DNA of 13,856 bases from an uncultured Clostridium sp. (GTDB taxonomy: Bacteria; Bacillota; Clostridia; TANB77; CAG-508): contig CAMGAZ010000017.1 in assembly GCA_946008205.1 (NCBI GenBank), positions 1 to 13,856 on the forward strand, read 5' to 3'. Under the pieces are notes generated by a model that had not been told where the DNA came from, searched no databases, and was given only the letters and a program-made list of their open reading frames with translations. Made by a program: the position numbers and the translations under genes. This document shows positions 1 through 6,656 of this stretch, piece by piece; position 1 is the stretch's first letter, and each line of letters starts with the position of its first letter.

Positions 1-43
1 ACTATCCAAGAAGAATCTCTCAGGATCTAATTTCTTATAATAA

Positions 44-241
44 GAAGAACCAACAAATCATTTAGATATGGAAAGTATTACGGCATTAAACGATGGAATG
101 GTGAAATTCCCAGGGAATATGATTTTTACATCTCATGACCATCAATTAATGCAGACAGTAGCTAATAGAATGATTGATATAAAAGAAAATGAAGTAATTG
201 ATAGAGAAATATCATATGATGAATATTTAGGAATTGAATAA
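44..241 (+). CDS. ABC-F family ATPase, C-terminal fragment (5' end missing or damaged)
   Basis: This is the 3' end of an ABC-F ATPase, a soluble twin-ABC protein of the ribosome-associated translation-factor/antibiotic-protection class. The reading frame gives P-T-N-H-L-D-M-E-S-I, the D-loop region just after Walker B, then F-T-S-H-D-H, the H-loop/switch histidine. The tail ends D-E-Y-L-G-I-E before the TAA at 239-241. The wording resembles the YkpA/YbiT branch, where M-E-S-I-T-A-L-N follows the D-loop. About 65 codons survive from a family of roughly 520-540 residues. Upstream in the same frame, bases 2-37 still read L-S-K-K-N-L-S-G-S-N-F-L, recognisably the signature-to-Walker-B stretch, but codons 38-43 are TAA TAA where two hydrophobic Walker B residues belong, and the following Asp reads as Glu. 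The gene is therefore either a real pseudogene or suffers base errors at the sequence edge. It converges on the DUF975 gene. Confidence 0.75.
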   Translation, partial: EEPTNHLDMESITALNDGMVKFPGNMIFTSHDHQLMQTVANRMIDIKENEVIDREISYDEYLGIE

Positions 242-270
242 AATACAAAAAAATAAATAAACAAAAAATA

Positions 271-314
271 AAAAAATAATAAAAAATAATTAAAACTATT
301 TTTTATTATTTTTT
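271..314. terminator. A/T-only bidirectional terminator hairpin between convergent genes
   Basis: Bases 271-288 and 297-314 form a perfect 18-bp inverted repeat made only of A and T, with an 8-base loop (289-296). Each strand ends its right arm in a run of U's. It lies 30 bases after the ABC-F stop and ends 5 bases from the DUF975 stop, so it most likely ends transcription from both sides. The lack of G:C pairs makes it weaker than a textbook intrinsic terminator, and in such an A/T-rich gap some self-complementarity arises by chance. Confidence 0.55.
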
Positions 315-318
315 ATAT

Positions 319-1098
319 TTATTTTATAGGGTCATCATTTTCAACGTTAGTTTCAACTCTAACAGTATCATTTCCAGATAATTTCTTGTAGAATGCAAAC
401 ATTGAAAATTGAATGTATGGTAACAACCATAAATATCCAATACCTAAAGTAAGGACTGTCAAGAATGCCCATCCAATAAATGAAAAATGTAAGAAGCACA
501 ATTTTCCACGATTACCTGTCATCAATCTTTTACTTTCTTCAACAGCTTGTTTTGCATCCAACTCTGGTTTATCTGCAGCTATAATATATGCTAATGAGTA
601 ATAGTAAGATTTCATAATCGCCCAAACAAGTGCAACAATATAAAGTATTAAGCCTATAACTCCAAAAATGAACAATCCCCCTGAAGAAGAACTTGATAGT
701 AGGAGAGACGCAGAGCCTGCTACTAAGCCAAAGCTTATTAAGAAAAGTGATACTACTATTAAAATAATTGGAACAATCATTTTTAATAGTATACATAAAG
801 ATATTTTCCAAGATTTTGCAAAGTTATTAAATCCTAGCATGAAGAAGTCAAAAGCCTTAACATCTTCTGAATTGAAAACCTTAAATAAAGAAATAATCAA
901 ACCAAAAGCTAGAGGAACTTCAACAACTGTAACAGCTATTGCCCAAATAGATTGAATAACACTTCCTTCTTTAAATAATCCTTCAATAAATCCTAATACG
1001 AAAAATAAAGCAACATATGCAAGTGTTATTACTGCAACTTTACCCCATTTTCCTTCTAATTTTTTGCGAGCGTCTGCTCTAAAATCAGATGAATTCAT
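319..1098 (-). CDS. DUF975 family integral membrane protein
   Basis: This encodes a 259-residue multi-pass membrane protein of the DUF975 family, common in Bacillota and of unknown biochemical function. The N-terminus carries the family's R-x-x-A-R-K-K-L-x-G-x-W-G-K pattern (about residues 7-20). Five or so hydrophobic segments follow, near residues 20-40, 50-72, 100-128, 140-162 and 205-232. The stretch S-K-R-L-M-T-G-N-R-G-K with F-I-G-W after it, and the end L-P-Y-x-x-F-S-M-F-A-F-Y, match the conserved C-terminal half of the family. There is no signal peptide as such; the first membrane segment anchors it. The ATG at 1096-1098 is preferred over the TTG directly before it because a G5-containing Shine-Dalgarno (AAAGGGGGAA on the minus strand) sits about 8 bases ahead. 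The serine run in the middle is a loop between segments. The gene is monocistronic by layout, with its own promoter and terminator. Confidence 0.85.
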   Translation of the reverse strand: MNSSDFRADARKKLEGKWGKVAVITLAYVALFFVLGFIEGLFKEGSVIQSIWAIAVTVVEVPLAFGLIISLFKVFNSEDVKAFDFFMLGFNNFAKSWKISLCILLKMIVPIILIVVSLFLISFGLVAGSASLLLSSSSSGGLFIFGVIGLILYIVALVWAIMKSYYYSLAYIIAADKPELDAKQAVEESKRLMTGNRGKLCFLHFSFIGWAFLTVLTLGIGYLWLLPYIQFSMFAFYKKLSGNDTVRVETNVENDDPIK

Positions 1099-1432
1099 CA
1101 AAAATTCCCCCTTTCTTTTTTAATATTTTTATGATATATTAAATCAAATTATAAGTCAATAGAACTAATAAAAAACGACAAAAATCTACATTATGTTGTT
1201 ACATACTGCAGCCCTTTTTGCTATATTGTAGAATCCTGCGCTATGAATTATAACATTATATTTAGAGTAAAAATTGAAACATGTAGAGACTATATAAAAT
1301 AGTAATATAGTACTTTTGTATGATTTTATAAAATGAAGAGTGAATAAATATTTTGTTTTATATTTATATTAGACGTATAGATGAAATTTTTATGGAGACT
1401 TAGAAAATAAATGAAAAGAAAGTGAGAAAAAT
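1099..1432. promoter_or_regulatory. Divergent intergenic region between DUF975 and tex
   Basis: This 334-base A/T-rich gap separates two divergent genes. The left side holds the DUF975 promoter and ribosome binding site. For tex (plus strand) I see only weak promoter candidates: TTGTAG (1226-1231) with 17 bases to TATAAC (1249-1254), and TTGTTT (1353-1358) with 17 bases to TATAGA (1376-1381). The second would give a leader of about 45 bases. Neither is convincing without transcript mapping. I see no RNA gene, riboswitch-like fold or strong inverted repeat here. Confidence 0.4.
1131..1159 (-). promoter_or_regulatory. Sigma-A type promoter of the DUF975 gene
   Basis: On the minus strand TTGACT (1154-1159) is followed by exactly 17 bases and then TATCAT (1131-1136). 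Both hexamers match the vegetative consensus at five of six positions. Initiation about 7 bases downstream would give a leader of roughly 25 bases that contains just the ribosome binding site before the ATG at 1098. Confidence 0.6.
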
Positions 1433-3607
1433 ATGAGTAAAATAGTAAACATAATTTCAGAAGAATTGAAAATAAAGCCAAGTCAAGTAGAGAGTACTAT
1501 TAAACTAATAGATGATGGAAATACTATTCCTTTTATCGCAAGATATAGAAAGGAAGCAACAGGAGGGCTCTCTGATGAAGTGTTGAGAAATTTAAGTGAA
1601 CGTTTAACATATTTGAGAAATTTGGAAGAGAGAAAACTGGAAGTTATAAAGGCTATAGATGCACAAGGTAAATTAACAGAAGAGATAGTAAAAAATTTAG
1701 AGAATAGTCAAACTTTAGCAGAGGTTGAAGATATTTATAGGCCATATAAGCAAAAGAAGAGAACTAGAGCTACGATAGCTAAAGAGAAAGGCTTAGAAGA
1801 GCTGGCTAACATAATATTAAGACAAGAAGAAAAAGAGAGCATTAATGAAATTGCTAAAAAGTTTATTAACCAAGAAAAAGGAGTAAATGATACGCAAGGA
1901 GCTATTTCAGGAGCACTAGACATAATAGCTGAAAATATATCAGACAATGCTGAATATAGAAAACAAATTAAGAAAATATGTTATAGAGAGGGAATTATAA
2001 ATACCAAAGGAACTAAAATTGAAGAAAAGTCTAGTTATGAGATGTATTATGATTTCGCTGAAAAAGTAGATAAGATTCCAAGCCACAGAATATTAGCCAT
2101 AAATAGAGGAGAAAAAGAAGAATATTTAAGGGTAAAAATAGAAAAACCCGTAGATAAAATTTTAAATTTAATAAATAAAGATATAATAAAAGATGAAAAA
2201 AGCCAGTATGCAGAGATACTAGCAAGTTGTATAGCTGATAGTTTTTCAAGGCTGATAGAACCATCAGTAGATAGGGAAATAAGAGCAGATTTAACTGATA
2301 AGGCGGGAGAACAGGCTATTAAAGTTTTTGGAAAAAATGCAAAACAATTATTGTTGGCAAGCCCGATTAAAGGAAAGACAGTAATGGGGTTTGATCCAGC
2401 TTATAGAACGGGATGCAAAATTGCAGTAATAGATGAAACAGGTAAGGTTTTAGATACTACGACTGTATACCCAACAGAGCCACAGAATGATGTAGAAGGC
2501 GCTAAAAAAGAATTAACAAAATTAATAATAAAAGACAATGTTGATATGATTGCTATAGGAAATGGCACGGCTTCAAGAGAATCTGAACAATTTGTGGCAG
2601 ACTTAATACGAGAGATAAAAGAAAAATATAATAGGGAATTGGTATACGTGATTGTTTCAGAGGCAGGGGCGTCAGTATATTCTGCATCAAAACTTGCAAC
2701 AGAGGAATATCCGGACATAAATGTTTCTTTAAGAGGAGCAATATCAATAGGAAGAAGGCTTCAAGATCCTTTAGCAGAATTCGTAAAAATTGATCCAAAA
2801 GCAATAGGAGTAGGACAATATCAACATGATGTATACCAAAAAAATCTAGAAGAGAGTTTAACTGGGGTTGTGGAAGATGCTGTAAATAGTGTAGGAGTTG
2901 ACATAAATACGGCCACACCGTCACTTTTATCATATGTTTCGGGAATTAACAATGGAATAGCTAAGAATATTGTTAAGTATAGAGAAGAAAATGGAAAGAT
3001 AAAAGAGAGAAAAGAACTTTTAAAAGTACCTAAATTAGGTAAAGTGGCATATGAGCAATGTGCTGGATTTATAAGAATACCAGGAGGAAAAAATCCACTA
3101 GAAGTAACAGGAGTGCATCCAGAAAGTTATGAAATTGCAGAGAAGGTATTAAGCTTTATTGGATATAAAGTTTCAGACCTAAGGGAAAATTTAAAAGAAA
3201 TTAAAATAAAACTGTCTGAAATTAATAACGAAAAACAAATAAAGAATATGTCTGAAGAATTAGGAGTAGGGGAGATAACTCTTAAAGATATAATAAATGA
3301 GTTGATGAAACCTGGTAGAGACCCAAGGGAAGATATGCCAAAGCCAATATTAAGGTCTGATGTGTTAAAGTTTGAAGATTTACGAGAAGGAATGACTTTA
3401 ACAGGAACAGTAAGGAATGTAACAGATTTCGGAGCTTTTATTGATGTTGGAGTGAAACATGATGGGCTAGTGCATATTTCAGAGATGAGCGAGAATTTTG
3501 TAAGAAATCCATCAGAGATTGTCTCAGTTGGCGATGTTGTAAAGGTAAAAGTTATAGGCATTGACAAGGAGAGACAAAAAGTTAAATTGTCTATGAAGGA
3601 AAAATAA
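1433..3607 (+). CDS. tex: Tex family S1 RNA-binding protein (transcription accessory protein)
   Basis: This encodes a 724-residue cytoplasmic protein of the Tex/YhgF family, nucleic-acid-binding proteins related to eukaryotic Spt6 and linked to transcription and RNA handling. The order of parts fits the family. The helical N-terminal part runs from about residue 1 to 300 and includes the signature T-I-P-F-I-A-R-Y-R-K-E-A-T-G-G-L near residues 31-46. A YqgF/RNase H-like fold starts near 318 with V-M-G-F-D-P-A-Y-R-T-G. Helix-hairpin-helix repeats lie around 485-570, where S-V-G-V-D-I-N-T-A and V-P-K-L-G-K are typical. An S1 RNA-binding domain occupies about 653-721, with G-T-V-x-N-V-x-D-F-G-A-F-I-D and H-I-S-E-M. 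The length is normal for the family and no part is missing. The ATG follows the weak Shine-Dalgarno AAGTGAG by 6 bases, and the protein starts where relatives start. It is a housekeeping-type gene, transcribed alone and convergent with the HD-GYP gene. There is no evident functional tie to the NRPS. Confidence 0.93.
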   Translation: MSKIVNIISEELKIKPSQVESTIKLIDDGNTIPFIARYRKEATGGLSDEVLRNLSERLTYLRNLEERKLEVIKAIDAQGKLTEEIVKNLENSQTLAEVEDIYRPYKQKKRTRATIAKEKGLEELANIILRQEEKESINEIAKKFINQEKGVNDTQGAISGALDIIAENISDNAEYRKQIKKICYREGIINTKGTKIEEKSSYEMYYDFAEKVDKIPSHRILAINRGEKEEYLRVKIEKPVDKILNLINKDIIKDEKSQYAEILASCIADSFSRLIEPSVDREIRADLTDKAGEQAIKVFGKNAKQLLLASPIKGKTVMGFDPAYRTGCKIAVIDETGKVLDTTTVYPTEPQNDVEGAKKELTKLIIKDNVDMIAIGNGTASRESEQFVADLIREIKEKYNRELVYVIVSEAGASVYSASKLATEEYPDINVSLRGAISIGRRLQDPLAEFVKIDPKAIGVGQYQHDVYQKNLEESLTGVVEDAVNSVGVDINTATPSLLSYVSGINNGIAKNIVKYREENGKIKERKELLKVPKLGKVAYEQCAGFIRIPGGKNPLEVTGVHPESYEIAEKVLSFIGYKVSDLRENLKEIKIKLSEINNEKQIKNMSEELGVGEITLKDIINELMKPGRDPREDMPKPILRSDVLKFEDLREGMTLTGTVRNVTDFGAFIDVGVKHDGLVHISEMSENFVRNPSEIVSVGDVVKVKVIGIDKERQKVKLSMKEK

Positions 3608-3630
3608 AAAGGATCCATATAGATCCTTTT
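3607..3630. terminator. Bidirectional terminator shared by tex and the HD-GYP regulator gene
   Basis: AAAAGGATC (3607-3615), a six-base loop, then GATCCTTTT (3622-3630) form a perfect 9-bp stem with a U-rich tail on the plus strand and A/U-rich flanks on both. It begins on the last base of the tex stop codon, and its right arm enters the stop codon of the minus-strand regulator gene (3629-3631). One compact hairpin can therefore serve both convergent genes. Confidence 0.75.
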
Positions 3631-4681
3631 ATTTATATTTTTCTTGAATTTCAACGATTGAATTATAATTATTATTTAAAATATCAAGGAAAGCTTTCGC
3701 TATATCTGGGTCAAATTGAGAGCCAGAGCATTTTTCAATTTCTGTTTTTACTATGTCTAGTGGCAAAGCGTCTCTGTAAGATCTTTTTGAGGTCATAGCA
3801 TCGAATGTATCTGCAACTGCGGCAACTCTAGCTATAAGTGGGATATTTTCTCCAGCTAGTTGGCTAGGGTATCCTCGTCCATCAAATCTTTCATGATGAT
3901 GTTTTACCATAGGGATAATGTCTTTAAATATGTTTGCATCTCCTAGCATATGAACGCCAATCATTGGATGATTTTTTATTTGAGAATATTCGTTGTCACT
4001 CAATTTTGATTCTTTTAATAGAATACTGTCTGGAATTCCAATTTTGCCAATATCGTGAAATAGACCGCCAATTTTTAATATGTGTAGAGTATTCTCATCT
4101 AATCCTAATTTTTCACCAATTAGTACAGAGTATTCGGAAACTCTATCAGAATGGCCTCTAGTATAGGGGTCTTTGGCTTCAACTGTTTGACGAAGAATTC
4201 CAATTGTGTCTAAATAGGCTTTTTCAAGTTCCTCATTTTTATCATGTAGTTCTTCGTTTATTTCCTTGATGGTATTCATCTGTTCAATAGACTTTATACC
4301 AGACTCTATTAAGAGCAATAATTGATCAAATTTATCACTTTTTTCGCAATATCCTTGTATTTCAAGTCTTTTTATTGTTTCAAGAGGTGGAGCTAAATCC
4401 TTATGACCAGTTAACAATAGAATATATAAATCTTTGTTAAATTTACGAATTTCTTCTACGACTTCATCTCCATGAATAGGATCCATCATAAAGTCAAGAA
4501 TCATCATATCAAAATGTTCCGACTTAACGCGTTCAATAGCTTCTATTGGATTTGTGAGACCAGTAAAGTCGTATCCAGAACGTTTTAAAAAGATAGATAA
4601 AGAATCAACGATACCCTGTTCATCATCGACAACAATTATTTTATATCCATTTGATTCATGATTAACCATATTTTTTCTCAT
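3629..4681 (-). CDS. Response regulator with HD-GYP output domain (probable cyclic-di-GMP phosphodiesterase)
   Basis: This encodes a 350-residue cytoplasmic two-component response regulator of the RpfG class. The receiver domain (about residues 9-128) shows the acidic pair in I-V-V-D-D-E, the phospho-acceptor Asp63 in M-I-L-D-F-M-M, the conserved Thr in L-L-L-T-G and a Lys in the C-E-K-S segment. A charged helical linker, probably a coiled coil, spans about 128-160. The HD-GYP domain follows, with H209-D210 in L-F-H-D-I-G-K-I, the H-H-E-R-F-D-G-R-G-Y-P motif ending at G270-Y271-P272, and A-D-x-F-D-A-M-T-S. All metal-binding motifs expected of an active phosphodiesterase appear present; hydrolysis of cyclic-di-GMP is inferred from the family. 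I chose the ATG at 4679-4681 because GAGG lies 8 bases ahead; an in-frame TTG at 4685-4687 is too close to that site. Its likely partner kinase is encoded immediately upstream on the same strand. It has its own promoter. Confidence 0.9.
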   Translation of the reverse strand: MRKNMVNHESNGYKIIVVDDEQGIVDSLSIFLKRSGYDFTGLTNPIEAIERVKSEHFDMMILDFMMDPIHGDEVVEEIRKFNKDLYILLLTGHKDLAPPLETIKRLEIQGYCEKSDKFDQLLLLIESGIKSIEQMNTIKEINEELHDKNEELEKAYLDTIGILRQTVEAKDPYTRGHSDRVSEYSVLIGEKLGLDENTLHILKIGGLFHDIGKIGIPDSILLKESKLSDNEYSQIKNHPMIGVHMLGDANIFKDIIPMVKHHHERFDGRGYPSQLAGENIPLIARVAAVADTFDAMTSKRSYRDALPLDIVKTEIEKCSGSQFDPDIAKAFLDILNNNYNSIVEIQEKYK

Positions 4682-4714
4682 AAGCAAAACCTCGAAATTA
4701 ATTTACTTTATGTT

Positions 4715-4743
4715 ATTATAATAATAAAAGTCGAAAATTGCAA
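4715..4743 (-). promoter_or_regulatory. Sigma-A type promoter of the HD-GYP regulator gene
   Basis: On the minus strand TTGCAA (4738-4743) is followed by 17 bases and a perfect TATAAT (4715-4720). Initiation near 4708 would leave a leader of roughly 27 bases up to the ATG at 4681, including the GAGG ribosome binding site. The promoter lies just downstream of the hairpin that follows the kinase gene, so the regulator can be made independently of the NRPS-kinase transcript. Confidence 0.65.
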
Positions 4744-4748
4744 TAAAG

Positions 4749-4791
4749 AAGTGAGAAAATATTTTGTTCTTTTTGAAATATTTTCTCACTT
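4749..4791 (-). terminator. Hairpin terminator after the histidine kinase gene
   Basis: Bases 4749-4764 and 4776-4791 form a perfect 16-bp inverted repeat (AAGTGAGAAAATATTT and its complement) with an 11-base loop. It lies 33 bases after the kinase stop. On the minus strand the stem is followed by a short mixed U tract (CTTTATTG), so termination may be partial. This would set how much of the NRPS-kinase transcript continues into the response regulator gene. Confidence 0.6.
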
Positions 4792-4823
4792 TTTAATTCA
4801 TTAGTCCGCTAATAGACTTGATA

Positions 4824-6641
4824 TTAACTATTTAGTAAAGGAATAATTATATTAAATGTTGTTCCTTTTCCTACTTCAGAAGTAAATGTAATATCACCTT
4901 TGAAATGTCCTTTTATTGTAGAATAAGACATGAACATTCCTAAACCAGTTCCATTTTTTCCTTTTGTGGTAATCATAGACTTAAATAATTTCTCTTGTAC
5001 GTCATCTGGCATACCACAGCCATGGTCTTCTACAGATATTATCAAATCATTATTATCTTTTTTTACTTTCAATGCAATGGATTCCTCTTTTTTACCATTA
5101 TATGATTGTATAGCATTAGTTATTAAATTGTTAACTACTTGAACTAGACTATTAACATCACCATGTAATGTTGTTGTGGAAGGAACTTCTATATTTGTTT
5201 CTAGAGTTAATGATGCGTTTCTAATTTCATGCTTCATCAAGATATTTACTCTTTTCACGAGCTCATCGATTGTAAATTCATCATTTTCGTTCTCCGATAA
5301 AGCTACTGCTTGTCCTTTAACTGCTGTTATAATATCAGACATATATTCTGTATATGAATGTATTTTCTCAATCCATTCCTTCATGTCAGATGCAATTGCA
5401 TGATGATCTTCAACGGTTACTTCTGGATCGCCAATAGATGCATCATATTCATTTATTAAATCTGTTAATCCTTCGGCAGCACCAGATATAGACATGATAG
5501 GAGTTTTTAAGTTATGAGAAATACCACCAATTAGTTGACCAAGGGAAGCAAGACGTTCTTTTTCCATAAGCATGTCTTGGTTATTTTTTATAGTATGCAT
5601 ATCTTGCATATGCTGAGTTGTGTCTTTTAACAGTAGTAATGTTCCTAAAAAGTTTTTATTTGAAGTTATGGTATTTATTTCTATATGGAAATATTTATTA
5701 TAAGAAGGAAATTTTTTTTCAAAAGTTACTGTTTTTGAAGAATTTCTTACTTCTATAAGGGCATCTTTAAGTATAGTTTCATTCACTAAATTTGCATTGG
5801 TTGATTTTAATAAATCGAATATATTTACATTTCTAACATTAGCTTCTTTTAACTTAAAGGTAGATAAAAATGTTTTATTAAAATCTGTAATGTTATTATC
5901 CTCATCTAAAACTATGTAACTATCGGAGATACGATCAACTATTCTTTGCAAGGCAATTGGCGTTGATTTTAGTAGTTGCAATTTAAATAATGCAATAGAG
6001 TAAAATATTAAAGCTATAATATATGTAATAGGTGTAACGTATATACTCATATTAAAAACTCCAATATATCCTAAAATATTAACTACCGTAGGGAACAGAG
6101 TACCCAATATAATTAATAATGATTGCTTTGAAAAAAAGCCAGAATTTTTCATTATGTATGACACTAATAAGCATAGAGCTATAGCAATACATAAATAAGA
6201 GTAAACACTATGCATTGTCATAAATGGTCCAAATACAGCTTCAGATAAGTTTGTAGAATATTTTACATAAAATAAATGATGATAATCATTTGTCCATAAT
6301 GCAGTTAGAGATATAGCTGGAACAATGAATAATAAAATGTAATACCATTTAAATTGTATTTTTGTACGGGTAAATAGAATACCTGTAAACAAAAGGCTTA
6401 CTGGTAAAAAGCATATTCCAATATATGCAATATAGTCAAAATATATTGGATCTATGTGCAATAAATCTGATAAAAATATTTGGGCAATCATGCTTAAATT
6501 CCATATAATAACAAAAATAAAATTTAATAAAAAAACATCTGCAAATTGTGTTTTTTTAGCTGTTTTTCGAATATATACAGCAACAAATGAAACTAATATT
6601 GTACATAATATTAATAATATACCATATATTTCGTTTGACAT
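4824..6641 (-). CDS. Sensor histidine kinase with N-terminal 7TM domain and PAS domain
   Basis: This encodes a 605-residue membrane sensor kinase. The first ~220 residues contain about seven hydrophobic segments with short loops, in the style of the HisKA_7TM input domain. A PAS domain follows (about 225-345; I-V-D-R-I-S-D-S-Y-I-V-L-D-E-D starts it). A short linker helix (K-E-R-L-A-S-L-G-Q-L) leads to the dimerisation domain with phospho-acceptor His376 in I-S-H-N-L-K-T-P. The ATPase domain has an N box with N504 in N-N-L-I-T-N-A, G1 at D539-H-G-C-G-M and G2 in G-T-G-L-G-M near 563. The helical hairpin around 390-440 carries an extended acidic segment not seen in the shortest HisKA domains. 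The ATG at 6641 is preceded by AAAAGGGGGAAA about 8 bases ahead. It starts 15 bases after the NRPS stop, so co-transcription is likely. The adjacent HD-GYP response regulator is the expected partner. The input signal cannot be read from the sequence. Confidence 0.9.
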   Translation of the reverse strand: MSNEIYGILLILCTILVSFVAVYIRKTAKKTQFADVFLLNFIFVIIWNLSMIAQIFLSDLLHIDPIYFDYIAYIGICFLPVSLLFTGILFTRTKIQFKWYYILLFIVPAISLTALWTNDYHHLFYVKYSTNLSEAVFGPFMTMHSVYSYLCIAIALCLLVSYIMKNSGFFSKQSLLIILGTLFPTVVNILGYIGVFNMSIYVTPITYIIALIFYSIALFKLQLLKSTPIALQRIVDRISDSYIVLDEDNNITDFNKTFLSTFKLKEANVRNVNIFDLLKSTNANLVNETILKDALIEVRNSSKTVTFEKKFPSYNKYFHIEINTITSNKNFLGTLLLLKDTTQHMQDMHTIKNNQDMLMEKERLASLGQLIGGISHNLKTPIMSISGAAEGLTDLINEYDASIGDPEVTVEDHHAIASDMKEWIEKIHSYTEYMSDIITAVKGQAVALSENENDEFTIDELVKRVNILMKHEIRNASLTLETNIEVPSTTTLHGDVNSLVQVVNNLITNAIQSYNGKKEESIALKVKKDNNDLIISVEDHGCGMPDDVQEKLFKSMITTKGKNGTGLGMFMSYSTIKGHFKGDITFTSEVGKGTTFNIIIPLLNS

Positions 6642-6656
6642 AAAAATTTCCCCCTT

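Noticed and set aside
1..60. Alternative third frame open through the ABC-F edge region
   Set aside because: Its translation shows no ABC motif, whereas the second frame keeps L-S-G-S-N-F-L and E-P-T-N-H-L-D in register.
1099..1101. TTG start for the DUF975 gene
   Set aside because: The adjacent ATG has better spacing from the G5 ribosome binding site.
1202..1250. Possible riboswitch or structured leader upstream of tex
   Set aside because: I could find only short imperfect complementarities (for example GCAG with CTGC) and no conserved core or terminator stem.
1381..1425. Two tiny upstream reading frames (9 and 4 codons) just before tex
   Set aside because: Neither has a ribosome binding site of its own, the second overlaps the tex site, and such short frames are expected by chance.
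2401..2933. Long open frames on the minus strand inside tex
   Set aside because: They are antisense shadows of a well-conserved coding sequence, with no ribosome binding sites and no family resemblance.
4682..4687. TTG start for the HD-GYP regulator at 4685-4687
   Set aside because: It lies only about 2 bases after the GAGG site; the ATG at 4681 has 8-base spacing.
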